A stretch of DNA of 64,000 bases, taken from the NCBI GenBank assembly GCA_020846195.1, contig JADLEJ010000004.1, positions 1-64,000 on the forward strand, written 5' to 3'. Positions 35,824 to 44,596 of this stretch are shown in pieces. The notes below the pieces were generated by a model that did no database searches, was not told where the DNA came from, and saw nothing but the letters and a program-made list of their open reading frames with translations. The position numbers and the translations under genes were made by a program. The first letter of the stretch is position 1; every line of letters starts with the position of its first letter. This DNA comes from Nitrospira sp. (GTDB lineage Bacteria; Nitrospirota; Nitrospiria; Nitrospirales; Nitrospiraceae).

Positions 35824-36488
35824 CTGGCTGGTTGAAGCGAAGACAACTGTTCGTCCATCCGGTCCAGTACTCGTTTGTGGCCATGACGCTGCTCTATTTT
35901 TCCTGCCTGGCCGTCGTGCTGTACGAAGCCGTGCTGCTTCCGATCGCGCAACCGCTCGACGATCCCTCTCTGTCCTGGCAAGAACGCGCCCGGGTCGCCA
36001 CGGAGTTTCTGGATGTGACGGCGCGGGTCTGGCCATGGCTGCTCATTACCTTTCTGGGACTCCTGCTCCACTCCTTGTACTTCATGCACCGCATCGCCGG
36101 ACCGCTCTACCGATTCAACGTTCTGTTCCACTCGGTCGGCACCGGGCAGATTTATCAACGCGCCAGGTTGCGCGAACACGATTACCTGCACCCGGAGGCC
36201 CGCGGGTTTAACGTCATGATGGACAGCCTGGAGCAAAAGATCGAAACCCTGCAACTGCACTGCGAGATTGTGTCCCAGGCTTACGAGGATGTGGCGGCGC
36301 AGCTCGACCGCCATGCCTCCCATGACCTAACCGACGCGCTCCGGACACTCGAAGCGAGAATCCTTGGGCTCAAAACCAGCCTCACTGAATTTCAGCATCA
36401 GCCGGCGCCGCCGCCACCGGATCAGCAGCGCATCGATTTTTCCGACCCGAGGACGATGAATGCATCGTTCTCGAAAAAGGCCGCGTGA
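35820..36488 (+). CDS. HAMP-type two-helix membrane protein, paralogue 1
   Basis: The protein is 222 residues. Two transmembrane helices at about 20-40 and 73-90 flank a short periplasmic loop with D-D-P-S-L-S-W-Q-E-R-A-R. A HAMP-like stretch (I-A-G-P-L-Y-R-F-N-V-L-F) follows the second helix, then a helical coiled-coil-prone region to the end. There is no kinase, cyclase or receiver domain. The next gene has the same architecture and the matching loop D-P-A-L-T-W-Q-E-R-A-R, so the two arose by duplication. The start is a GTG forming GTGA with the preceding stop. A role as membrane partner of the kinase encoded downstream is inference. Confidence 0.65.
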   Translation: MTGWLKRRQLFVHPVQYSFVAMTLLYFSCLAVVLYEAVLLPIAQPLDDPSLSWQERARVATEFLDVTARVWPWLLITFLGLLLHSLYFMHRIAGPLYRFNVLFHSVGTGQIYQRARLREHDYLHPEARGFNVMMDSLEQKIETLQLHCEIVSQAYEDVAAQLDRHASHDLTDALRTLEARILGLKTSLTEFQHQPAPPPPDQQRIDFSDPRTMNASFSKKAA

Positions 36489-36490
36489 AC

Positions 36491-37216
36491 ATGCATCAAG
36501 CAAGCCCGACCGCCAGCCGCCCAGATGGAACCAGCCTGCCAGGCGGCATTCCATCCGATCTGCCACTGACTTCATCAACTGATCCAGGCCGGCGCCAGAG
36601 ACACACCGATCCCCCTGCAAACCGAACCGCGGAGCGTCCCCACCCCTGGGCCCATCCGCTCCAAATTCACATTCTCAACCTCATGGTCGTGTACGCGCTC
36701 ATCATTTTCTCAATGCTGGCTATTCCCGTGTTCCAGCCATTGACGCAAGCGGTCAGCGATCCGGCCCTCACCTGGCAGGAGCGCGCCCGCGCCGGCGCCG
36801 ACTTGCTCGCACTGCACGACCACTACTGGCCATGGGCGCTGGGGGCTGGGCTCACCCTCGTCCTCCAATGTGTGCATGCCTTCCGCGCCATGCGCCATAT
36901 CACTGCGCCCCTCGCCAGACTGAAACAGGCCTTGCCTCGCATCCGGGACGGCAATCTGTCCATCACAACCAGGCTGTATCGAGAAGACTATCTGGCCGAT
37001 GAAATAGAACTTCTGAATCAGATGACGGCACAACTTACGGCAAGGCTCAGCGCCTGCAAACAGGCCCAAGCGGTCCTCGCCCTCGATTATGACCGGCTCA
37101 ACCAGTGCCTCGCGGCAACGCGCGAACTGGATTGTTCCAAGCTCGCGAAGCAAGTCGACCGGGATCTCGCAGATCTGAAAGCCGCGCTGGATTGGTTTAA
37201 GACTCACAAGGAATAG
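36491..37216 (+). CDS. HAMP-type two-helix membrane protein, paralogue 2
   Basis: The protein is about 241 residues. A Pro/Ser-rich, probably disordered N-terminus (about 1-55) is followed by a first hydrophobic helix at about 60-82. The loop carries D-P-A-L-T-W-Q-E-R-A-R, and a second helix lies at about 113-131. A HAMP-like stretch then starts I-T-A-P-L-A-R-L-K-Q-A-L-P, with R-D-G-N-L-S typical of HAMP domains, and a coiled-coil tail follows. No enzymatic domain is visible. ATG 36491 has AAAGG about 10 bp upstream; a GTG at 36485 would overlap the preceding stop as GTGA, as at the previous junction. It is a clear paralogue of the gene just upstream. Confidence 0.65.
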   Translation: MHQASPTASRPDGTSLPGGIPSDLPLTSSTDPGRRQRHTDPPANRTAERPHPWAHPLQIHILNLMVVYALIIFSMLAIPVFQPLTQAVSDPALTWQERARAGADLLALHDHYWPWALGAGLTLVLQCVHAFRAMRHITAPLARLKQALPRIRDGNLSITTRLYREDYLADEIELLNQMTAQLTARLSACKQAQAVLALDYDRLNQCLAATRELDCSKLAKQVDRDLADLKAALDWFKTHKE

Positions 37217-37226
37217 ACGGCCGAAC

Positions 37227-37961
37227 ATGAGTCAGTGGCATCCACCCCCTCAGAAACAGCCGTTCGGCCCAGCCAGGCGGCGAGCCTCGGCAGGCCTCCA
37301 GCACAGCGGCGGTTTCACGCTGATAGAACTCATGATGGCCGTCGCCATTCTAGGAATCTTGAGTTCCCTGGCCGTGCCGAACTACTTGGACTTTATCGAA
37401 AGGGCCAGGGTTGCCAGAGCCGTTGCCGAGCTGCACATGATTGCAGGGATCGTAAAGGGATACGCCACGACCTCAGGGCAATATCCCGATACCCTGGCGC
37501 AAGCAGGCCAGAACACCTTGCAGGATCCTTGGGGACATCCCTATCAGTATCTCCGAATCGATTGCGGGACCAATATCATGGTCGGCCATCTTACGACTCC
37601 TCAAACTCCGGCACAGCGATCTGCCGGGTGGGTCTTTCCCGTCAACGATTCCCTGCCGCTCACCCGCGCGCGCGTGTCGTTCGCGACCGACGAGGGTTAT
37701 TCCCAAAGCCTAATCCAACTCATCGCCAAGGGGGGAAGCAGTAGCAGTGGCGGAAGCGGGAGCGGAAGCGGAGGCACGTCAACATGCGGCAGCGGAACGC
37801 CTCGTAAAGATCACTTCCTACATCCCGTCACCTCAGATTTCGATCTTTACAGTATGGGGAAGGATGGCGAGACAGTCGCGCCGCTGACGGCCCAGAAAAG
37901 CCACGATGACGTCATTCGAGCCAGCGATGGCGCCTACTATGGCTTGGCGAAAAACTTCTAG
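37227..37961 (+). CDS. GspG-like type II pseudopilin
   Basis: The 244-residue prepilin has a class III signal: a 29-residue basic leader ending S-G-G, then F-T-L-I-E-L-M-M-A-V-A with Glu at position +5 for the prepilin peptidase and pilin assembly. The next part, Y-L-D-F-I-E-R-A-R-V, and the later L-Q-D-P-W-G-H-P-Y-Q-Y match major pseudopilins. The C-terminus has D-F-D-L-Y-S-M-G-K-D-G-E-T and D-D-V-I-R-A-S-D, as in GspG, interrupted by a Ser/Gly-rich insert at about 170-190. No other secretion gene is in the window. It lies between sensor-like genes, so it may form a sensory pseudopilus rather than belong to a secretion system. Confidence 0.8.
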   Translation: MSQWHPPPQKQPFGPARRRASAGLQHSGGFTLIELMMAVAILGILSSLAVPNYLDFIERARVARAVAELHMIAGIVKGYATTSGQYPDTLAQAGQNTLQDPWGHPYQYLRIDCGTNIMVGHLTTPQTPAQRSAGWVFPVNDSLPLTRARVSFATDEGYSQSLIQLIAKGGSSSSGGSGSGSGGTSTCGSGTPRKDHFLHPVTSDFDLYSMGKDGETVAPLTAQKSHDDVIRASDGAYYGLAKNF

Positions 37962-37973
37962 CTCACGGAAACC

Positions 37974-40900
37974 ATGACACCCACGGGTGCATTTTCACTC
38001 CTCGAAAGTCGTATTGCCCGCCGCATGCTGGGGCTCTTTGTCCTCTGCGCCCTGATCCCGACATCCATCCTGGGATGGGTGTCCTATCGGCAGGTGACGG
38101 ACCAGCTGATCCAGCAAACCTCAGCGCGCCTGAAACAGGAGAGCAAGTCCCAGGGGATGGCGCTCATCAATCACTTTCTGGCACGGAAGGCCGATCTCGA
38201 CCGGATCGCAGCCGAACTTCCATCGGACAAAACGGCGCTCCAGGATGCGACACTGACGGCTACCGTGCAGGACGCTGGCCATCGCTTCCGCGAACTCCGG
38301 CTGCTCAACTATGGCAGCCCGGCACAACACCAGTTAGACGAGAGCCAGGTGAACCACCTTGCGGCAGGCAAAACATTGCTCCGGCTGCGGCCAGGGGAAG
38401 ACGATACTACGGCGTTCATCCTGCTCCGCGCCGTCAACCCCAGCCGATTGAACGCGGGACTGCTGTCGGCCCTTGTCGATGAGCAGCTTCTCTGGCAAAC
38501 CCAGGACAAAGAAATCCTGCCGCCCGATACCGATCTCATTCTTGAAGGCTCGGAACGGCAGATCCTCTACACCACGTTTCACGGCCAAATCGCGCTCCCC
38601 AATCTCCAACGGCAGGATTTGACTCGCCCCATGGCGGAAACCTTTGTCGGGCAACTCGACGGCCACGACCAGATCGTCAGCACTTGGACCATTCCCCTCC
38701 GCTACCACTTTCTAGCGGATCCCTGGGTGATTGCCCTGAGCCAGCCCAAGGAAACCGCCTTGGCCCCGGTCGATCAATTTCGTCACACCTTCTTGTTTGT
38801 CATGGCGCTAGCCTTGAGCGTCATCGTGCTGCTCAGCCTCGCGCACATCCGCCGAAGCCTTCATCCCGTGACCCTGCTTCAAGCGGGGACGATGAAACTT
38901 GCAGAGGGAGATTTTTCCACTCGAGTAGCCGTCCACAGCCGTGACGAATTTGAAGATCTGGCGAATTCCTTCAACCGCATGACCGGCCAGCTCAGCCGGC
39001 AATTCCACACACTGGAAACGCTCGCGGCTATCAGCCAGGCCATTCTTTCAAGCCAAGACCCGCGGGCCACGATCAGGCTCGTGCAATCCCGGATTTCTGA
39101 CAGCCTCTCCTGCGAGGCTGTCGGCATGGCGTTACTTCAGACCGACCGATCAAGCGCCACCGTGCTGTCCGTCCTACAGCTGAATGCCCCATCGGGCGAA
39201 CCGTTCACGGAGGCGCCCTGCCTGCTGTCCCCGTCCGATCTCGCCTTTCTGGAAGCTCACCCGCGCCATGCGCTGATCCCGGCGCTCGCCTTGCCGGAGT
39301 ATCTGGAAACGATGGCCGCTCCCGGCGACGCCAGCGTCGCGCTCTTTCCGATCATGGTGGACCATTTCGCCAGCGGCCTGCTGGCGCTCGCGTTTCGGCA
39401 AGGGACCGTTCCCTCGAAGGACGAGCTGGCCGCAGTCCGCCGCCTGGCCGATCACGTCGCCGTCGCGCTCGCCACTCACCGCGCGATGGAAGCCCGCCTG
39501 CGCGCCCAACTCGCCCTGACGGGGGCCGTCGACGCACAACACCATGCCGAGGAACAGGCCTCAGCCCTTCAAGCCGCCAACCGGCAACTGGCAACGAAGG
39601 AAGAACGGTTGCAGGCCCAGCAGCGCGCCACGCTGGCGCTCGTGAAAGACCGGACCGTCTTTGAAGACTCGCTGGCCGCCACGGCCAAACAGATCACGGA
39701 AACCGCCGCTCAGTCGCTCGCAGCCGACTGGGCCAGCATATGGATTTTCGATGAGGTCGGACAGGTGCTCTATTGCCTCGACCGCTATGGCCGCTCGGGA
39801 AATAGCCACGGGCTGGAGCACCCGCTCATACCCGGACAGTATCCGGTCTATTTTGACGCGCTCCGGCGAGAATCGGCGATTGCCGCCGACCAGGCTCAGC
39901 ACCATGAATCCTTCCGGGAGTTCGCCGACGCCTTCGCCTCGAAACCGATCACCTCCCGGCTGGATGCGCCCTTCTTCACAAAGACCGGACTGGCCGGTGT
40001 GATTACCATCGAGCATGTCGGAGATCCACGGGAATGGGCTCAGGACGAAGAGCAATTCGCGCGCGCCTTGGCGAATCTGATGACACTCATTCTGGAAGCC
40101 ACCCGCCGCCGCGAAGCCGAAGACGCGCTCGCGCTCGCCAAACTCGCGGCTGAAGACGCAGCCAACGCGAAAGCGGAATTCCTCGCGAACATGAGCCATG
40201 AGATCCGGACCCCGATGAACGGCGTGATTGGGATGACGGAAATCCTGGCGCGCACCTCGCTCTCCAATACCCAGCGCCACTACGTCGAGACTATTCGCAA
40301 CTCCGGCGACACATTGCTGGCTCTCATCAACGATATTCTCGACTTTTCGAAGATCGAGGCCGGAAAGCTGGAGATCCAGCCGGTCGCGCTCGATCTCCGA
40401 GATCTGGTCGAGCGCACAGCGGAACAATTAGCCGGCCGCGCGCAGCAAAAAGGCCTCCACCTGCTGGCGGAGTACGATCCAGCGGTTCCTACCGCCGTCA
40501 TCGGCGACCCCATTCGCATCCGCCAGATCCTGACGAATCTTCTGGGAAACGCCATCAAGTTTACTCAGCAGGGCGATGTGCGCGTATCCGTCACCGTGGA
40601 CTCGTCTGCGCCGCGAGAACTCGGTCCAGCCATCTTCCGCATCGCAGTCACCGACACCGGAACGGGCATCAGCCCCGAAGGCCAGGCAAGGCTCTTCCAG
40701 TCGTTTTCTCAAGTGGATGGGTCCTCGACCAGAGTCCATGGAGGCACCGGCCTGGGCCTCAGTATTTGCAAACAGCTCAGCCAATTGATGGGCGGCGGCA
40801 TCGCGGTCCAGAGCGGCATCGGACAAGGCAGCACGTTTTCAGTCACACTGCCCTTGCCGCTGCAGGCCGAGCCCGACGCCGAACGCCGGGACGATGCTGC

Positions 40901-42164
40901 ACTCGCAGAGGTTCGGATATGCGCCGCCGTAAGCCATCCCCAGACGAGACGGCTGCTGACACACTATCTGTCCAGCTGGGGTCTCGTGCCCCAAATAGCG
41001 GACACCGGCGCGGAGTTTCTGGAGCAGATCATGAATGCGCTCGCAACGGAAGGCGGCCAGGTCATTGCGCTCATCGATGAAACGTTCGCGGACATGACGG
41101 ATATTCACGTACTGCAAGATCTTCGGTCCGACGCCGCTCTCGCGGATGCCGTCATTCTGAGGCTCCTGTCCTTTACTCGCCGGGCCGAGGCCGAACAAGA
41201 CCCGGCGTTCGGCCAGATTCCCTTCGTCACCAAACCCATCCGGTACGACGCGCTTCATGCGGCGCTACAGAGCCTTCTTGGAAAACCTCCATTGCCCTCC
41301 GCGTCGCCACTACCGACACCCCTCTCAACGCCCCGCTTGGCTGGCGCGGTCTTGCTGGCCGAGGACAACCCCGTCAATCAAGAAATTGCGACACTGATGC
41401 TCGAAAACCTGGGCTGCTCCGTCACCGTCGCGCAAAGCGGCCGAGAGGCGGTCGAGTCCGTGAAAAAGGCTCGCTACGACATGGTCTTGATGGATTGTCA
41501 GATGCCCGGCATGGATGGGTTTGAGGCCACCCGTCTCATACGGGCATGGGAAAGCGAATTATGTAGCGGTCCGTCGACGAGGCCGATTCCTATCGTGGCG
41601 CTGACCGCCCATGCGACCACCGGAGACCGCGACCACTGCCTGGCATCGGGCATGAACGACTACCTGTCCAAACCCTTCACCATGGAACAGTTGCAACGGA
41701 TAGTGGCCTTATGGCTGACGCCGAACGCGGCTCCTGAGATTCCGACACTCCCCGGGTCCACAGAAACAACAGATGCTCCGCCGGCAGCGATCGAACCCGC
41801 GGCCCACCAGACCATCGACCGGCAAGCATGGCAGTCGATCACCGCGCTGCAACGGCCAGGGAAACCGGACATGCTCGCGAAGATTCTGACCCTCTATCTC
41901 ACGGACTCGCAACAACTCGTCGACCAGATTCGACGGGGAGTCGCCGCCGGCGAAGCCCGGCTCGTCAATGAGGCCGCGCACAGTCTGAAATCGCGCAGCG
42001 CTGTCCTCGGGGCAGTCTCGCTGTCAGACTTGTGCTGCCAGATTGAAGCGATCAGCCGCCGTGAACCTCTGACGGACGCGGAACCGCTGCTCAATCCACT
42101 CGATACCGCATTCACTCACGCCTGCATGGTGTTTCAAACCGAATGCGACAAGAGAGCCGCATAG
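37974..42164 (+). CDS. Hybrid sensor histidine kinase with GAF, receiver and HPt domains
   Basis: The 1396-residue membrane kinase has helices at about 18-38 and 265-287 flanking a periplasmic sensor, then HAMP (about 288-340) and two GAF-like regions (about 345-520 and 565-725). HisKA follows, with N-M-S-H-E-I-R-T-P (His near 742), then HATPase with G-N-A-I-K-F, D-T-G-T-G-I-S and G-T-G-L-G-L-S-I. The first receiver (about 980-1100) lacks the N-terminal acidic pair and may be degenerate. The second (about 1120-1245) has L-L-A-E-D-N and L-M-D-C-Q-M-P-G-M-D with the phospho-acceptor Asp. The C-terminal HPt has A-A-H-S-L-K-S-R-S near 1334. It is the last gene of the operon and can run an internal phosphorelay. 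Confidence 0.9.
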   Translation: MTPTGAFSLLESRIARRMLGLFVLCALIPTSILGWVSYRQVTDQLIQQTSARLKQESKSQGMALINHFLARKADLDRIAAELPSDKTALQDATLTATVQDAGHRFRELRLLNYGSPAQHQLDESQVNHLAAGKTLLRLRPGEDDTTAFILLRAVNPSRLNAGLLSALVDEQLLWQTQDKEILPPDTDLILEGSERQILYTTFHGQIALPNLQRQDLTRPMAETFVGQLDGHDQIVSTWTIPLRYHFLADPWVIALSQPKETALAPVDQFRHTFLFVMALALSVIVLLSLAHIRRSLHPVTLLQAGTMKLAEGDFSTRVAVHSRDEFEDLANSFNRMTGQLSRQFHTLETLAAISQAILSSQDPRATIRLVQSRISDSLSCEAVGMALLQTDRSSATVLSVLQLNAPSGEPFTEAPCLLSPSDLAFLEAHPRHALIPALALPEYLETMAAPGDASVALFPIMVDHFASGLLALAFRQGTVPSKDELAAVRRLADHVAVALATHRAMEARLRAQLALTGAVDAQHHAEEQASALQAANRQLATKEERLQAQQRATLALVKDRTVFEDSLAATAKQITETAAQSLAADWASIWIFDEVGQVLYCLDRYGRSGNSHGLEHPLIPGQYPVYFDALRRESAIAADQAQHHESFREFADAFASKPITSRLDAPFFTKTGLAGVITIEHVGDPREWAQDEEQFARALANLMTLILEATRRREAEDALALAKLAAEDAANAKAEFLANMSHEIRTPMNGVIGMTEILARTSLSNTQRHYVETIRNSGDTLLALINDILDFSKIEAGKLEIQPVALDLRDLVERTAEQLAGRAQQKGLHLLAEYDPAVPTAVIGDPIRIRQILTNLLGNAIKFTQQGDVRVSVTVDSSAPRELGPAIFRIAVTDTGTGISPEGQARLFQSFSQVDGSSTRVHGGTGLGLSICKQLSQLMGGGIAVQSGIGQGSTFSVTLPLPLQAEPDAERRDDAALAEVRICAAVSHPQTRRLLTHYLSSWGLVPQIADTGAEFLEQIMNALATEGGQVIALIDETFADMTDIHVLQDLRSDAALADAVILRLLSFTRRAEAEQDPAFGQIPFVTKPIRYDALHAALQSLLGKPPLPSASPLPTPLSTPRLAGAVLLAEDNPVNQEIATLMLENLGCSVTVAQSGREAVESVKKARYDMVLMDCQMPGMDGFEATRLIRAWESELCSGPSTRPIPIVALTAHATTGDRDHCLASGMNDYLSKPFTMEQLQRIVALWLTPNAAPEIPTLPGSTETTDAPPAAIEPAAHQTIDRQAWQSITALQRPGKPDMLAKILTLYLTDSQQLVDQIRRGVAAGEARLVNEAAHSLKSRSAVLGAVSLSDLCCQIEAISRREPLTDAEPLLNPLDTAFTHACMVFQTECDKRAA

Positions 42165-42172
42165 CTGAAGGA

Positions 42173-43618
42173 TTATCGGAACGCAAAGGCCGTCACGTTT
42201 CCTCCGGCTCCCAGACTCCCATTCAGCGTCGTACTCGACCCCGCCGCGGTAAACACCACCCGATAGAGCTCCACCGTTCCTACTGATGTCTGATTCGCTC
42301 TGTAGTAGGCAGCCTCGCTGCCTGTCGAAACGGCGATCTCCTGCGCTTGCCGTCCGCTCGCAAAGGCCGGATTGAGCTTCGTACTGGCAGCCGGCGCAGA
42401 GAACAGCACCCTGAATACTTCGCGAGTGCCGACCAATGTTTCATCTGCAATATAGACCACACCACTGTTATCAGGCATCGCAACCGCGTCGTAGACATCC
42501 TGGCTGCCCGTGATACGAGTCCCTGTGAGGGTTGTCCTCACAACTCCCGAGAAGACGGTTCGGTACAATTCGAATCGCTCGTCGACCGTTTCATCCGCAA
42601 TATAGATGACGCTCGCGCTGTCAGCGATGATCGAGTATGTTGCGCTCACATTTCCACCGGACACCAGCGCCCCGTTCATCCTTACACTGATCGTCGGAGC
42701 GGACAGCACCACTCGGTACAACTCATTGATGCCATCTGTATCTTGGTCGGCTCGATACACTACGCTTGAACTGTCTGCACTGACGGCAACATCGGCCACG
42801 TTCCCTCCAGCAACCAAGGAATGGCTTATCGTCCCTCCTTGACTGCCGCCGAAAATCGTCTGATACAGCTCTGTCACTGTGTTCGTTGTCTGATTGGCAA
42901 GATACACAACGCCTGTACTGTTAGGGAGCAATTTGAATGCCGTGACGGACTTGCCCGCCGCATACGCGCTATGAAGCTTGGATCTTGAAAGGCCTGACAG
43001 TACAGTTCGATACAACTCTACGACTGTATCTATATCTTGATCTGCCCGATACACCACGCTGGCGCTGTTGGGAGCAACGTCAAACTCAAGCACATTCCCC
43101 CCAGACGTCAACGCTCCATTCAACTTCGTCACGGATCCTGGAGAGGAGAATAAGACCAGGTACAGCTCATTCACCCCGTCCGTATCCTGATCCGCCAGAT
43201 AGACCACTCCGCTTCCATCGGGAATCAGTTTAAAATCAAGCACGTCCTTCCCGCCAGTAATCGCCGTCGCACTTAACTTCGTGCTGCTCCCTGGCGTCGC
43301 AAGGCTGACGCGGTACAACTCAAACAACGCTGCAAAGTCCTGATCCGCAATATAGACTACCGAGGAAGCATCCGGCGTTACCGCAAAGGCCTGAACTGTT
43401 TTAGGCAACACAAGCTGTGGATTCAGCCGGGAGCCAGAGCTGACAGAAAACAGCTCTTCAACCGTGTCGATCGTTTGGTCGGCACGATAGACCACCGTGG
43501 TCGCTCCACCTCCCAGCGTGAAATTTCCCCCGGGACCATCACCACCGCTACTCGGACAGCCCGCCAACAACAGCAAACCCGGCAGGACAGCAAATATCCA
43601 ACGTGGTGTTTTCATCAC
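42173..43618 (-). CDS. Repeat lipoprotein, probably a beta-propeller
   Basis: This 481-residue lipoprotein has lipobox L-L-L-A-G-C at about 16-21. After a Gly-rich linker it consists of nine repeats of about 48 residues. Each carries V-V-Y-x-A-[DN]-[QE]-[TD] followed about 11 residues later by E-L-[YF]-x-[VT], for example V-V-Y-R-A-D-Q and V-V-Y-L-A-D-Q. The repeat spacing fits a TolB-like propeller with eight or nine blades, likely on the cell surface or outer membrane. Ligand unknown. The gene is convergent with the hybrid kinase gene, separated by only 8 bp, so it is not part of that operon. ATG 43618 or 43615 can be the start. Confidence 0.75.
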   Translation of the reverse strand: MMKTPRWIFAVLPGLLLLAGCPSSGGDGPGGNFTLGGGATTVVYRADQTIDTVEELFSVSSGSRLNPQLVLPKTVQAFAVTPDASSVVYIADQDFAALFELYRVSLATPGSSTKLSATAITGGKDVLDFKLIPDGSGVVYLADQDTDGVNELYLVLFSSPGSVTKLNGALTSGGNVLEFDVAPNSASVVYRADQDIDTVVELYRTVLSGLSRSKLHSAYAAGKSVTAFKLLPNSTGVVYLANQTTNTVTELYQTIFGGSQGGTISHSLVAGGNVADVAVSADSSSVVYRADQDTDGINELYRVVLSAPTISVRMNGALVSGGNVSATYSIIADSASVIYIADETVDERFELYRTVFSGVVRTTLTGTRITGSQDVYDAVAMPDNSGVVYIADETLVGTREVFRVLFSAPAASTKLNPAFASGRQAQEIAVSTGSEAAYYRANQTSVGTVELYRVVFTAAGSSTTLNGSLGAGGNVTAFAFR

Positions 43619-43692
43619 AACATCTCCCTATCGCAAAACCCTACATCTCACACACATACACGATACTCAATTTATAGCACTATGGAAAACTA

Positions 43693-44580
43693 ATGCCAAT
43701 CGAGACCCGCATGTTTTCCATGGACTTTGCCGCCTATGCGCTGTCACATTGTGGGGGAAACCAGACGGAGCGTTCCATTGTGCCACCTAATCCCCTCGTC
43801 ATACTCGGCTCAGGCTACACAGCCCGTTTTCTCTGGCCGCTCGTCGCCGACCGCTCCTTGATGGCCTACGCCACCAGCCGCTCGCCAGAGCAGCATCTCA
43901 ACTACGTGCCAGTCGAGCAACGCCTCCGGTTTGACTTGTCACAGCCGGACACCTGGGCGACCCTTCCACACCAAGCCGATCTCCTCTGGTGCTTTCCTGC
44001 AGCGCCACTCGATCTTGTCCGTGAATTCGCCGCGTCGCTCTGCAGCTCGAACCGCCGACTGGTCGTGCTCGGCAGCACCTCCGCCTACGACCAGGGAGAC
44101 TCCCATGCATACCCGCCTCCCTGGATAGACGAAACCGCGCCGATCGATCTGTCCAAGCCGCGCGTGCAAGGCGAAGAATACCTTCGCAAGGAACAGCGCG
44201 CCATCGTGCTGCGGGTTGCCGGCATCTATGGCCCAGGGCGGAATCCGCTCGACTGGATCCGAACCGGCCGCGTCACGCCGTCACGCAAATATGTGAATCT
44301 GATTCATGTCGAAGACCTCGCCGCCATCTGCCTCGCCGCGCTGGAACGAGGCATGCCAGGCGAAACTTACAATGTCAGCGACGGACAACCCCACACATGG
44401 AACGACATTTGCGGCGCAATGAAGGATCATGGGACTTGCGGTCCTGTTCGCACAGCCGCACAGGAAGAAGTGGGAAAGCGAATCGCCTCGGCCAAATTGT
44501 TTCGCGACATCGGACTGCGGCTAATCCACTCCGATCTCTACAGCTCGCTCCATGCACTCGCCTCCCCCCCGGAACGCTGA
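43693..44580 (+). CDS. NAD-dependent epimerase/dehydratase-like (extended SDR) protein
   Basis: The protein is 295 residues. The Rossmann motif V-I-L-G-S-G-Y-T-A-R-F begins near residue 36. S-T-S-A-Y with a Tyr about 90 residues later, R-V-A-G-I-Y-G-P-G-R-N-P, and V-N-L-I-H-V-E-D-L-A are typical of SDR epimerases such as those acting on nucleotide sugars. The catalytic Y-x3-K motif is not clear (Y-L-R-K-E is the best match), so the activity may differ. A GTG at 43780 has GGAG upstream and would give an N-terminus closer to the usual one; the ATG at 43693 has no ribosome-binding site. It is divergent from the propeller lipoprotein across an AT-rich 74-bp region. Confidence 0.75.
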   Translation: MPIETRMFSMDFAAYALSHCGGNQTERSIVPPNPLVILGSGYTARFLWPLVADRSLMAYATSRSPEQHLNYVPVEQRLRFDLSQPDTWATLPHQADLLWCFPAAPLDLVREFAASLCSSNRRLVVLGSTSAYDQGDSHAYPPPWIDETAPIDLSKPRVQGEEYLRKEQRAIVLRVAGIYGPGRNPLDWIRTGRVTPSRKYVNLIHVEDLAAICLAALERGMPGETYNVSDGQPHTWNDICGAMKDHGTCGPVRTAAQEEVGKRIASAKLFRDIGLRLIHSDLYSSLHALASPPER

Positions 44581-44596
44581 ATCGGAAGAAGTCTCG

